Source: Sphingomonadales bacterium (GTDB taxonomy: Bacteria; Pseudomonadota; Alphaproteobacteria; Sphingomonadales; Sphingomonadaceae). Taken from it: a stretch of 64,000 nucleotides of DNA. The notes beneath the pieces are model-generated. The model saw only the letters and a program-made list of their open reading frames with translations. It had not been told where the DNA came from and searched no databases. Shown piece after piece: positions 22,263-30,699 of this stretch (the stretch's first letter is position 1; each line of letters opens with the position of its first letter). The stretch lies in assembly GCA_017309275.1 (NCBI GenBank), contig JAFKLT010000035.1, forward strand, positions 1-64,000, given 5' to 3'. Made by a program: the position numbers and the translations under genes.

Positions 22263-22350
22263 TCGTCCCGGGCTTGATCGGCGATCGGGCTTTTCGATGC
22301 GCCGGCTCGTTCGGGTTGAAGCGGGACCCCGGATCAAGTCCGGGGCGACG
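22263..22350. repeat. Repeat B, degenerate inverted pair
   Basis: CGTCCCGGGCTTGATCGGCG on one side, and GCGGGACCCCGGATCAAGTC followed by CGGGGCGACGG on the other. Confidence 0.65.
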
Positions 22351-22410
22351 GCAGGAAAGGATACTCCCTGTCGCGAAGCGATCATGCCCGCCGCCTCCGC
22401 CGACAGTCCC

Positions 22411-22540
22411 CATGCGATCCCCGGCGAAGGCCGAGGCCCAGAGCGTCACCACGCAACGCCGGCTTCCTAACCCCCTGGACCCCGGCCTTCGCCGAGGATC
22501 ACAGAGGCGCGCGCGGCTGGGTGCGGGGCTTTGGGGTGGA
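22411..22540. repeat. Repeat A (copy 3, opposite flank)
   Basis: GATCCCCGGCGAAGGCCGAG and GGCCTTCGCCGAGGATCACA form the arms. The centre GCGTCACCACGCAACGCCGG is conserved. The shared CCACCCCAAAG flank lies inverted on the right side (GCTTTGGGGTGG). Confidence 0.75.
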
Positions 22541-22570
22541 AAGCGCGCGAAAGCGGCTTAGGGTGCGCGG

Positions 22571-23026
22571 ATGGGACTCAAAATCTATCTGCCCACAGCC
22601 ATCGCTATGTTCTTGGCGGCGACAATCGGATCGGACGTTGTCGCCAGAATGTCTATCGCCGGTGAGGCATTTGGAGCTGCCCTGCAGGAGCATCTCTATT
22701 ACGCGAGAGTGCAGTTCATAGGGACTATTCTGTTGCTTGCCCCCTTCGCTGCAGTGGCGTTCCTGTCCGCGCGCGCGGACAGGCAAGCGCGCAGCCGCAG
22801 CGTCGCTCTTATATTCGCCGTTGCAATGGCAACGTTGCTCTATTTCTACTTCCGCGGCTACCAGGGAGCCCAATACGCTTTGGCGGAGAAAAAGTGGACG
22901 GCCGCCGCTTTGTCGGTCGGTCTGCTTCCTCTCTTCATCGGCCCAGCCGTCGTCCTCGCGTCCCTTGGCGCGTCAGCCCTCGCTATGCGGTTCGATCGCC
23001 GGATGCCCGACCAGATGTCCAACTAG
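22571..23026 (+). CDS. Membrane protein of unknown function, 151 aa
   Basis: Four hydrophobic segments, at about 5-25, 45-65 (FIGTILLLAPFAAVAFLSAR), 74-95 (SVALIFAVAMATLLYFYFRG) and 108-135 (ALSVGLLPLFIGPAVVLASL). The loops are short, with a charged loop RADRQARSRS. The gene is less GC-rich than most of the window. The start at 22571 lacks a strong ribosome site. It converges on phaZ, with 9 bp between stops. No family recognised. Confidence 0.65.
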   Translation: MGLKIYLPTAIAMFLAATIGSDVVARMSIAGEAFGAALQEHLYYARVQFIGTILLLAPFAAVAFLSARADRQARSRSVALIFAVAMATLLYFYFRGYQGAQYALAEKKWTAAALSVGLLPLFIGPAVVLASLGASALAMRFDRRMPDQMSN

Positions 23027-23035
23027 GGGCGCACA

Positions 23036-24256
23036 TCACCCGCCGTTTGCGCGGATCCATTTCTCGACGACCGGGGCGATGTCCTCGCGCCATTTCTTGC
23101 CGTTGAAGATGCCGTAGTGGCCGACGCTCTTTGCCATCAGATATTTCTTCTTCTCGGTCGGCAGCGACTTGGCGAGCGTCAGTGCCGCCTTGGTCTGGCC
23201 GATGCCCGAAATATCGTCGCGCTCGCCCTCGATCGCCAGAATCGCGATATCCTCGATCTTCGTCAGGTCGACCGGCTTGCCGCGATGGAGCATTTCGCCC
23301 TTTGGCAGCGCGTGGCGCTGGAACACGACGTCGACGGTCTGCAGATAGAATTCGGCGGTCATGTCGCAGACCGCGCGATATTCGTCATAGAATTCCTTGG
23401 TCTTGTCGGCGCTTTCGCCATCGCCGTCGACCAGATGTTTGAACATCGTCCAGTGGCTCATCATATGATTGCCGAGGTTCATCGACATGAAACCGGCAAG
23501 CTGGAGAAAGCCCGGATAGACGCGGCGTCCGGCGCCCGGATACCAGGCGGGGACCGTCACGATCACATTTTCCTGGAACCAGGCATAGGGGCGCGTCATC
23601 GCATGTTCGTTGACCGCGGTCGGCGCCTTGCGCGTGTCGATCGGGCCGCCCATCATCGTCAGCGTCCTGGGCCGGCACTTGTGCTTGTCCGCCGCCATGA
23701 TCGCCGCGGCCGCCAGGCTCGGCACCGACGGCTGGCACACCGCGAGCACATGCGCGCCGGGGCCGATATGGTCCAGCCACGAGATCAGATAGTCGATATA
23801 GTCGTCCAGATCGAACCGGCCCGCCTCCAGCGGCACGTTGCGCGCGTCGCGCCAGTCGGTGATCCACACGTCATGGTCGCCGATCATCCGCTCGACCGTG
23901 CCGCGCAGCAGCGTCGCATAATGGCCCGACATCGGCGCAACGATCAGCAGCTTGGGCTTGCCTTCGCTCGCCTTGTGCCTGAAATGCTTGAGCTGGCCGA
24001 AGGGCTTGCGCGCCTCGACCCGCTCGGTCACGCGCACCGTCTCGCCGTCCGCGACGGTCTCGTACAATTCGAACCCCGGCTTGCCGCGCGGGGCCGCGGC
24101 GTGCGCGAACACCTCCAGCGCGGAGGCGAACATCGGGCTGCCCCCGAAATAGCCGAGCGGATTCGCGGGATGCTGAATCACCTGCGCCCCGGCGGTCGCC
24201 AGCGCGCTCGCTCCCGCGAGCCAACTCTTTTGCATTTCAAAGGCATGATACAGCAT
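23036..24256 (-). CDS. phaZ: Intracellular polyhydroxybutyrate depolymerase, 406 aa
   Basis: Breaks down stored PHB granules. An alpha/beta hydrolase of the PhaZ1 type, with Cys as nucleophile: C174 in LAVCQPSVPSL. The Asp region lies in EGERDDISGIGQTK and the catalytic His in KSVGHYGIFNGKKWRE near the C-terminus. The N-terminal MLYHAFEMQKSWLAGASALA is the classic start, so ATG at 24256 is chosen over a longer open frame. No signal peptide is present, fitting an intracellular enzyme. Confidence 0.93.
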   Translation of the reverse strand: MLYHAFEMQKSWLAGASALATAGAQVIQHPANPLGYFGGSPMFASALEVFAHAAAPRGKPGFELYETVADGETVRVTERVEARKPFGQLKHFRHKASEGKPKLLIVAPMSGHYATLLRGTVERMIGDHDVWITDWRDARNVPLEAGRFDLDDYIDYLISWLDHIGPGAHVLAVCQPSVPSLAAAAIMAADKHKCRPRTLTMMGGPIDTRKAPTAVNEHAMTRPYAWFQENVIVTVPAWYPGAGRRVYPGFLQLAGFMSMNLGNHMMSHWTMFKHLVDGDGESADKTKEFYDEYRAVCDMTAEFYLQTVDVVFQRHALPKGEMLHRGKPVDLTKIEDIAILAIEGERDDISGIGQTKAALTLAKSLPTEKKKYLMAKSVGHYGIFNGKKWREDIAPVVEKWIRANGG

Positions 24257-24543
24257 GTGGCAATCGTTCCTTGCGTCCGGGGCGGCGCTCTGTCGGCGCC
24301 TGCTTGAGGAACAGTCTAGGGAAACGCTGTCATTGTGCAATGCATCAAAATCGTTGCGCGCGTCTTTCGTCGATATTATCCCATGCGCAATGGACGGCAA
24401 AGCGTCCGATGGAGTGACTATGTCCGAGATTGCGGGCAACCGCTAACCTCCCGGCGAAAGGGATGGTGCAAACGCCGTCGGCCCCCAGACAAGAATGGGG
24501 GGCGGCGCGCCTGTTGCTGCACATAGTCTCGGACGAAAACTCC
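24257..24543. other. Divergent intergenic region phaZ / yjhX-type gene
   Basis: It carries the promoters of both genes. TGCAATGCA at 24336-24344, 80 bp upstream of phaZ, resembles TGCA-rich PhaR operator words (weak). No gene is seen. Confidence 0.4.
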
Positions 24544-24801
24544 ATGAATATCTCGAAATCGGAACAGCGCGTGCTGCACGTGCTGGCGCAGGGCGGTCTG
24601 ATCCGGCACCGGCGCGACGAAGACGGCCGCCTGGTCGAAGCGCTCTGCATGACCCGCGACGGGCATGTCCTCGAAAGCGGCGGGCTGGGCCTGTTCCAGC
24701 GCCTCCGCCGCCGCGGCTTCATCGCCTCGCGCGGCGGGCAGCCCTATCGCATCACGCAGGCGGGCCTGCGCGCGGTGCGGGCACAGCTCGACAACCGCTG
24801 A
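24544..24801 (+). CDS. YjhX family (UPF0386) protein, 85 aa
   Basis: The sequence MNISKSEQRVLHVLAQGGLI RHRR and the C-terminal LRRRGFIASRGGQPYRITQA G match the YjhX family, which is winged-helix-like and annotated as a toxin in E. coli. ATG 24544 starts the conserved domain; the frame upstream is unrelated. No antitoxin-like partner (YjhQ type) is adjacent. In alphaproteobacteria these genes are usually solitary, so a regulatory role is as likely as toxicity. Confidence 0.85.
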   Translation: MNISKSEQRVLHVLAQGGLIRHRRDEDGRLVEALCMTRDGHVLESGGLGLFQRLRRRGFIASRGGQPYRITQAGLRAVRAQLDNR

Positions 24802-24938
24802 AGCGGGAAGGGGGAAGCGGGAAGGGGGCGCGGGCGACGGTCCGCGCTCCCTTTACGCAGCGTGGCTTCATGGTCCTTGAAGCCGTCCGCCATTCTGCGC
24901 CGTTGAGCCGTCCCGGCGCGGCTGCTAGGGCGATGGCA

Positions 24939-26723
24939 ATGGCGACCAAATCAGACCAACCCGCCCCGCCCCGCCGCAAGCTCGGCAGCCTCGGCATGGT
25001 GTGGCACTATGCCAGCCACTATCCGCTGCAGTTGCTCGTCGCTGCGGTTGCGCTCGGCATCGCCGCGCTCGCGACGCTTGCGATCCCCTATCAGTTCAAG
25101 GAAATGATCGATTCCGGCTTCGTCGCCGGCGGCGGCGACGTGAGCCCGCATTTCCGTTTCTTCTATGTGATCGTCGTGATCCTCGCGCTCGCGACCGCGC
25201 TGCGTTTCTATTTCGTGAGCTGGCTGGGCGAGCGGACCGTCGCCGACATCCGCCAGGCGGTGCAGCAGAACCTCCTCCGCCTCGCCCCCGGATTCTTCGA
25301 GGAAAACCGCCCGTCCGAGATCGCCTCGCGCATGACCGCCGATACCGCGATCATCGAACAGACGGTCGGCACCACCGTCTCGGTCGCGCTGCGCAACACG
25401 GTGATGGGGATCGGCGGCATCGTCTATCTCTTCTCGCTCTCGCCGAAGCTGACCGGCGGCATCCTGCTCGGCATTCCGGTGATCATCATGCCGATCGTCC
25501 TGCTTGGCCGCCGCCTCCAGAATGTCTCGCGGTCGAGCCAGGACCGCGTCGCCGACATCGGCGCGACCACGGCCGAACAGCTGGGCGCGATGAAGATCGT
25601 CCAGGCCTTTGGACAGGAAGCGCGCGAGGCCGAGCGCTTCACCTCGACGGTCGAGTCGAATTTCGCGACCGCGAAACGCCGCATCCGCCTGCGCGCGACG
25701 ATGACCGCGATCGTCATCGGCCTGCTGTTCGGCTCGATCACGACGCTGCTCTGGTATGGTGCGGCAGGGGTCGCGGCGGGCACGATCACCGGCGGCACCA
25801 TCGCGGCCTTCGTCCTCACCGGCGGGCTTGTCGCGGGCGCGTTCGGCGCGCTTACCGAAGTCTATGGCGACCTGCTGCGCGCGGCCGGCGCCGCCGAACG
25901 GCTCAGCGAACTGCTGAACGCCGAACCCAGCATCGCGCCGCCGGCCAGCCCGCTCGCGCTGCCCGAACCAGCGCTCGGCACGCTCGAGTTCGACCATGTC
26001 GAATTCCGCTACCCGACGCGCCCCGACGCCCCCGCGCTCCATGATTTCAGCCTCGCGATCCGCCCGCGCGAAACCGTCGCGATCGTCGGCCCGTCGGGCG
26101 CGGGCAAGTCGACGCTGTTCCAGCTTGCCGAGCGCTTCTACGATCCGCAGGGCGGGCAGATCCGCCTCGACGGCGTCCCGCTCATCGACCTCGACCCCGC
26201 CGACCTGCGCGCGCGCATCGCGATGGTGCCGCAGGAAACGGTGATCTTCGCCGCGTCGGCGCGCGACAATCTGCGCTATGGCAATTGGCTGGCGACCGAC
26301 GAAGAGCTTTGGGAGGCCGCCCGTGCCGCCAATGCCGAGGAGTTTCTGCGCAAGCTGCCGCAGGGGCTCGACACCTTCATGGGCGAGGGCGGGGCGCGCC
26401 TGTCGGGCGGCCAGCGCCAGCGCGTCGCGATCGCGCGCGCACTCCTTCGCCGGGCGCCGCTGCTGCTGCTCGACGAAGCCACCTCGGCGCTCGACGCCGA
26501 ATCGGAAAAGCTGGTGCAGGACGCGCTCGAAACGCTGATGCACGACCGCACGACGGTCGTCATCGCGCACCGCCTCGCGACCGTCCGCGCCGCCGACCGC
26601 ATCATCGTGATGGACGAAGGGCGCATCGTCGAGGAGGGGCGTCACGACGCACTCGTCGCCGCCGACGGCCTCTATGCCCGCCTCGCCCGCCTGCAGTTCC
26701 AGGACAATCTCGCCGCCGCCTGA
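24939..26723 (+). CDS. ABC exporter half-transporter, fused permease and ATPase, 594 aa
   Basis: Homodimeric exporter of the MsbA/lipid-multidrug class. Six-helix membrane domain at about 20-310 (LLVAAVALGIAALATLAIPY, VIVVILALATALRFYFVSWL, and others). The ATPase domain has Walker A GPSGAGKST, Q-loop MVPQETVIF, signature LSGGQRQRVAIARALLRRAP, Walker B LLLLDEATSALD and the H-switch VIAHRLATVRA. ATG 24939 has AGGG eight bases upstream; ATG 24933 is an alternative. The substrate cannot be told from sequence. Confidence 0.92.
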   Translation: MATKSDQPAPPRRKLGSLGMVWHYASHYPLQLLVAAVALGIAALATLAIPYQFKEMIDSGFVAGGGDVSPHFRFFYVIVVILALATALRFYFVSWLGERTVADIRQAVQQNLLRLAPGFFEENRPSEIASRMTADTAIIEQTVGTTVSVALRNTVMGIGGIVYLFSLSPKLTGGILLGIPVIIMPIVLLGRRLQNVSRSSQDRVADIGATTAEQLGAMKIVQAFGQEAREAERFTSTVESNFATAKRRIRLRATMTAIVIGLLFGSITTLLWYGAAGVAAGTITGGTIAAFVLTGGLVAGAFGALTEVYGDLLRAAGAAERLSELLNAEPSIAPPASPLALPEPALGTLEFDHVEFRYPTRPDAPALHDFSLAIRPRETVAIVGPSGAGKSTLFQLAERFYDPQGGQIRLDGVPLIDLDPADLRARIAMVPQETVIFAASARDNLRYGNWLATDEELWEAARAANAEEFLRKLPQGLDTFMGEGGARLSGGQRQRVAIARALLRRAPLLLLDEATSALDAESEKLVQDALETLMHDRTTVVIAHRLATVRAADRIIVMDEGRIVEEGRHDALVAADGLYARLARLQFQDNLAAA

Positions 26724-26794
26724 CCGTCCGCATCCTCAAGCCGCCCCCAAACCCCTCGAGCCACCCCTCAAGCCACCCTGCGAAGGACGCCCCG

Positions 26795-27340
26795 ATGCCA
26801 GCCACGCTCCACGACATGACGATTCCCGCTTATGCCAACGCGCTCGGCGCGCTGTCGGGCCAGCTCGACAAGGCGCTGGCCTGGGGCGAGGCCAATGGCG
26901 TCGGCGAGCTTCAGTTCATCGCCGCGCGGCTCGCGCCCGACATGTTCCCGCTCGCGACGCAGGTGCGCTTCACCTGCATGCAGGCGGCGCAGACCGCCAC
27001 GCGCCTGGGCGCCGTCGGCGCACCCGACGCGGGCGAGGATGCGACCGATTTCGCCGGCCTGCAAAGCCGGATCGCGGCGACGCTCGCCTGGCTCGACGCG
27101 ATCGATCCGGCGGCGATCGACGGCGACCCCGATCGCGCGATCAGCTTCGACCTGCCCAACGGCATGGTCTTCGACATGACCGCCGCGACCTATGTCCGCG
27201 ACTGGGCGCAGCCCCAATTCTATTTCCACCTGGTCGCCGCCTACGCCATTCTGCGCCACATGGGCGTCCCGCTCGGCAAGCCCGACTATGTCAGCTACAT
27301 GATCCCCTACCTCCGCCCGGGAACCGCCCCCGCGGGCTGA
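26795..27340 (+). CDS. DUF1993 family protein, 181 aa
   Basis: Begins MPATLHDMTIPAYANALGAL with the conserved helical bundle features RFTCMQAAQTATRLGAV and QPQFYFHLVAAYAILRHMGV PLGKPDY. These match DUF1993, a DinB-like four-helix fold of unknown function. ATG 26795 follows GAAGGAC. The preceding 60 bp carry a short CCxCTCAAGCC-type repetition. It probably shares a transcript with the exporter 71 bp upstream. Confidence 0.85.
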   Translation: MPATLHDMTIPAYANALGALSGQLDKALAWGEANGVGELQFIAARLAPDMFPLATQVRFTCMQAAQTATRLGAVGAPDAGEDATDFAGLQSRIAATLAWLDAIDPAAIDGDPDRAISFDLPNGMVFDMTAATYVRDWAQPQFYFHLVAAYAILRHMGVPLGKPDYVSYMIPYLRPGTAPAG

Positions 27341-27479
27341 AGCGGGCCAGGCGCGGGCATTTCCTGTCCGACGGACATGGTCCGGGGTCTGCCTGTCTTG
27401 AGGAAAAAGGCGGATCGCGGGTCGACGGAGCTGTGCGGCGCGAGGTCCGTTTTCGACCGGAAGATGACGTCTCTTCTTT

Positions 27480-27552
27480 CGTCACCCCGGACTTGATCCG
27501 GGGTCCATTCTTCGGGCGCTGTTATGGATCCCGGATCAAGTCCGGGATGACG
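27480..27552. repeat. Repeat B, inverted pair
   Basis: CGTCACCCCGGACTTGATCC and its inverse ending CGGGATGACG are separated by a short spacer. Confidence 0.8.
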
Positions 27553-27812
27553 AAGGCGTAGGAAGCCAGGCCAGTTTGCGACCGGTTGCGGCCATTTAAT
27601 CCTCCCGGTGCCGCAGGGATGGGGAAAGGCCTTTCCTACAATATCCGGCTCTGTCAGCGTCGATCCCGGCTCTTTCATTCAGTGAATAAACGCGATCCGC
27701 CGGTCTTCTCACGACTGCGCGCGCCCACCACATTGCGTGGTCCAGATCGGCGAACGCACAGCGCACAGGGCTGAACTTTCCTGAACTTTGGAATGGAGCA
27801 AACTTCGCTCTC

Positions 27813-27970
27813 CCACCCCAAAGCCGCCAGATCGCCAGCACCAGCCGCGCCCTCCCATGTGATCCCCGGCGAAGGCCGGGGCCCAGAGCGTAGCCACGCA
27901 GCATCGGCTTTCTAACGCCCTGGACCCCGGCCTTCGCCGGGGATCACATGGGGGGGCGTCGGCGCCGGGG
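27813..27970. repeat. Repeat A (copy 2)
   Basis: The same orientation and flank as the copy at 697-853: CCACCCCAAAGCCGCCAGAT, two GATCCCCGGCGAAGGCCGGG arms and the GCGTAGCCACGCAGC centre. Confidence 0.8.
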
Positions 27971-28054
27971 GTAAGCGGAGCCCTGGATCGGCACGGGGTG
28001 ACGAAGCTGTGGGAAGCAAGGTCTGCCTCCGACCGAAATCTGACATTTCTGTTC

Positions 28055-28148
28055 CGTCACCCTGAACTTGTTTCAGGGTCCATGGCCCAGCGCTGCCTCC
28101 AGCGCAGCGTCAGATTAAAGATCCGTGAAACGAGTTCAGCATGACGAG
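28055..28148. repeat. Repeat C (copy 2)
   Basis: CGTCACCCTGAACTTGTTTC and AGGGTCCATGGCCCAGCGCT, then GAGTTCAGCATGACGAG. It matches 1031-1135 with a diverged centre. Confidence 0.75.
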
Positions 28149-28314
28149 CGTGGGATGGCCGCACTCCCCCCATTTCCGATGTCGGCAGAACGGAACCTTT
28201 GCCCGCGACACCGCCCGTCGTCGGCAAAACCCCGATCCAGAAACCGGAATTCCTCACGCCTTCCCAATGGGATGGCGCGGTTTGCTTTTTTCGGTGATTC
28301 TGCAACAAGGCGGC

Positions 28315-28581
28315 ATGGATTTCGACGACCAGTTGCGCCGTTATTTCGGCACGGCGGACATCACCGACCTGCATCCCGAGGCTTTCGCCGCGGGCACCGA
28401 GCGGATGCGTGTTGATTTCGGTCTCGAGACGAACGGCGGCCGGCGCTTTGCGCTGTGGACGCTGATGTACATCTTGGGCGTCGCGCCCGATCTGGATGTC
28501 GCGTTCAAGGATGCGGCCGATCGCGATGCCGCGCGCGACTTCATGGATTTGTTCGACCAGGCGAACGACGGCGCGGATTAG
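28315..28581 (+). CDS. Small conserved-looking protein, 88 aa
   Basis: ATG 28315 follows AACAAGG. The product (MDFDDQLRRYFGTADITDLH ... RFALWTLMYILGVAPDLDVA) is acidic and helical, without signal or membrane segments. Its end overlaps the convergent tetR stop by 4 bp. I do not recognise a named family. The compact, start-to-stop composition looks like a real gene. Confidence 0.65.
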   Translation: MDFDDQLRRYFGTADITDLHPEAFAAGTERMRVDFGLETNGGRRFALWTLMYILGVAPDLDVAFKDAADRDAARDFMDLFDQANDGAD

Positions 28582-29213
28582 GCGCGGTCGGGGCACCAGG
28601 CGCGGCAGAAGGTGTCGACCGCGTCCTCGACTTCATCCGCGAGCCGCGCCAGGTCGCTGCCGCCCGCCATGCCAAGCACCGCGAACTGATACACGCCCGA
28701 TTGGCAAAGCCCCGCGAACTGCTGCACCGCGCGCATCGGATCGCCCATCCGGATTTCGCCGCGTACCATCTTTTCGCTGACCCATTCGGCCGCGCGCGCC
28801 TTGCCCGGACGCGGGCCGCGGTCGTAGAATGTCTCGGCAAGATGGGGAAAGCGCCCGGCTTCGCCGACGACCAGGCGAAACAGCGACAGCAGCGGGGTCG
28901 AGGTCAGCTTGGTCATGAGCAGGCTGCCGAACCCGCGCAGCACCTCCGGAACCGGGCGGTCGAGCGGCAGGTCGATCGTCAGCGCCTGGCCATATTGTTC
29001 GACGATATCGTCGACGACCGCGGTGAACAGATCCTCCTTCGACGGAAAATAGCTCCAAAGGGTCGTTTTCGACCCGCCCACCGTGCTCGCGATCGACGAC
29101 ATGGTTGTGCCGGCATAGCCGCCCGTGAAAAAGGCTTCGCGCGCCGCGTCGACGAACGCCTTGCGGCGCTGGGCGACGGCATCGTCGAGGGTAGGCGTAC
29201 TGTCTGGTATCAT
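28578..29213 (-). CDS. TetR family transcriptional regulator, 211 aa
   Basis: DNA-binding helix-turn-helix at about 15-60 (RRKAFVDAAREAFFTGGYAG TTMSSIAS, then GGSKTTLWSYFPSKEDLFTA). The C-terminal part is a ligand-binding TetR_C domain. ATG 29213 is chosen; upstream codons run through two palindromes likely to be operators. It is divergent from the efflux operon, the usual arrangement for local repression of tripartite pumps. Confidence 0.9.
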   Translation of the reverse strand: MIPDSTPTLDDAVAQRRKAFVDAAREAFFTGGYAGTTMSSIASTVGGSKTTLWSYFPSKEDLFTAVVDDIVEQYGQALTIDLPLDRPVPEVLRGFGSLLMTKLTSTPLLSLFRLVVGEAGRFPHLAETFYDRGPRPGKARAAEWVSEKMVRGEIRMGDPMRAVQQFAGLCQSGVYQFAVLGMAGGSDLARLADEVEDAVDTFCRAWCPDRA

Positions 29214-29218
29214 TTCGA

Positions 29219-29268
29219 TTGACAACCTATTGTCCAAGGTCCATTGGCGCATGATACCAGCTAGTATC
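29219..29268. promoter_or_regulatory. Two inverted repeats between tetR and the efflux operon
   Basis: TTGACAA-CCTA-TTGTCCAA (29219-29237) and GATAC-CAGCTA-GTATC (29253-29268) lie in the 65-bp divergent gap. Both are suitable TetR operator candidates controlling regulator and pump together (inferred). Confidence 0.5.
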
Positions 29269-29278
29269 GTTGGATTCC

Positions 29279-30697
29279 ATGCCTTATCGACTTTTCTCCT
29301 CCGTCGCAGTTTTCTGCCTGCTGTCAGCTTGCGCCAGCGTTCCAAACGTTGGGCCGAAGCCCGTGCCCGTCGCCGCCGATGCGCTCGAGTCGTCGGCCAG
29401 CCTGGCCGATGCGACCGGCGCGTGGCCGGTCGAGGGCTGGTGGACGGGTTTCGGCGATGCGCAGCTCGACACGCTGATCGCCGAAGGGCTTGCGGGATCG
29501 CCCGATATCGCGACGGCCGCGGCGCGCGTGCGCGCCGCCGAGGGGCTGGCGCAGCAGGCGGGGGCGGCGCTGCTGCCGCGCGTCGGTGCCGAAGGCAGCG
29601 TCGGCGGGGTTCAGCAGAGCAAGAATATGGGCATACCGCCGCAATTCGTGCCCGATGGAATCCAGGACACCGGCCATGTCGCCGCGACCTTCAGCTTCGA
29701 CCTGGACCTTTGGGGCAAGAATCGCGCGGCGCTGGCGGCGGCGACGTCCGAAGCCGAAGCGGCGCGGGTCGATGCCGCGCAGGCGCGGCTGATGCTGACG
29801 ACCGGGATCGCGTCGGCCTATGCCGACCTTGCGTCCTATTATCAGGCGCTCGACGTCGCGAAGGACGCGGTTCGCGTGCGCAGCGCCAGCGCCGATGTTT
29901 CGGGAAAGCGCGCGACGGCGGGGATCGAGAACCGGGCAGCCGAGCGCCAGGCCGAAAGCCGGGCCGCCGCCGCGCGCGGCGATGTGACGGCGCTCGAAGA
30001 GGCGATCGCGCTCACGCGAAACCGTATCGCCGCACTGATCGGTGCCGGGCCCGACCGCGGTCTGTCGATCGGCCGGCCGGCGCTGGCGTCGCCCGAAATC
30101 GGCTTGCCGCCGCAGGCCGGAATCGACCTGATCGGCCGCCGTCCCGACATCGTGGCGGCGCGGTTGCGCGTCGAGGCGGCGGCGAAACGCATCGACGTCG
30201 CGCGCGCCGATTTCTATCCGAACATCAACCTGTCGGCGCTCGTCGGACTCCAGTCGCTCGGCCTCTCCAACCTGTTCAAGGCGGGGTCCGAATATGGCAA
30301 TGGCGGCGTCGCGGTCAGCCTGCCGATCTTTGACGGCGGGCGGTTGCAGGGCCGCTATCGCGGCGCGCGCGCCGACTTCGATACCGCGGTCGCGGCCTAT
30401 GATCGCACGCTGATCGGCGCGCTCCGCGATGTCGCCGACATCGTGGCGAGCCGCGCCGCGACCGGACGCCAGCTCGTCGACCGGCGCGAGGCGCTGAAGG
30501 CGGCGACCGATGCGGCCGAACTCGCGGGGCTGCGCTATCGCGCCGGCCTTTCGAACCAGCTTCCCCAATTGACCGCCGAAGACAGCATGACCCAGCTTGC
30601 GCGCCAGGTGTCCGACCTGGAGGCGCGCAAGCTCTCGCTCGATATCGCCCTGATCCGCGCGCTCGGCGGCGGCTACCAGACCAAGACAGGAGAATGA
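29279..30697 (+). CDS. NodT-type outer membrane efflux lipoprotein (TolC family), 472 aa
   Basis: Outer membrane channel of a tripartite pump. A lipoprotein signal ends at the lipobox LSAC (FCLLSACASVPNV). Two OEP repeats follow, with GWWTGFGDAQLDTLIAEGLA and the mid-protein LIGRRPDIVAARLRVEAAAK typical of NodT proteins. ATG 29279 is preferred over TTG 29270. The stop overlaps the first possible start of the next gene. Confidence 0.92.
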   Translation: MPYRLFSSVAVFCLLSACASVPNVGPKPVPVAADALESSASLADATGAWPVEGWWTGFGDAQLDTLIAEGLAGSPDIATAAARVRAAEGLAQQAGAALLPRVGAEGSVGGVQQSKNMGIPPQFVPDGIQDTGHVAATFSFDLDLWGKNRAALAAATSEAEAARVDAAQARLMLTTGIASAYADLASYYQALDVAKDAVRVRSASADVSGKRATAGIENRAAERQAESRAAAARGDVTALEEAIALTRNRIAALIGAGPDRGLSIGRPALASPEIGLPPQAGIDLIGRRPDIVAARLRVEAAAKRIDVARADFYPNINLSALVGLQSLGLSNLFKAGSEYGNGGVAVSLPIFDGGRLQGRYRGARADFDTAVAAYDRTLIGALRDVADIVASRAATGRQLVDRREALKAATDAAELAGLRYRAGLSNQLPQLTAEDSMTQLARQVSDLEARKLSLDIALIRALGGGYQTKTGE

Positions 30698-30699
30698 CG

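Larger units (their letters stand above)
22212..22570. other. Repeat-filled gap
   Basis: It holds a degenerate repeat-B pair (22263-22350) and a repeat-A copy (22411-22540). No gene is seen. Confidence 0.65.
27341..28314. other. Gene-free repeat region of about 1 kb
   Basis: It contains repeat B (27480-27552), repeat A (27813-27970) and repeat C (28055-28148). The stretches between them, including one around 27600-27760, show no supported gene on either strand. It is the largest non-coding gap in the window. Confidence 0.6.

Noticed and set aside
23117..24307. Plus-strand open frame of 396 codons opposite phaZ
   Set aside because: Mirror frame of phaZ; composition is Arg/His-rich with no recognisable domain.
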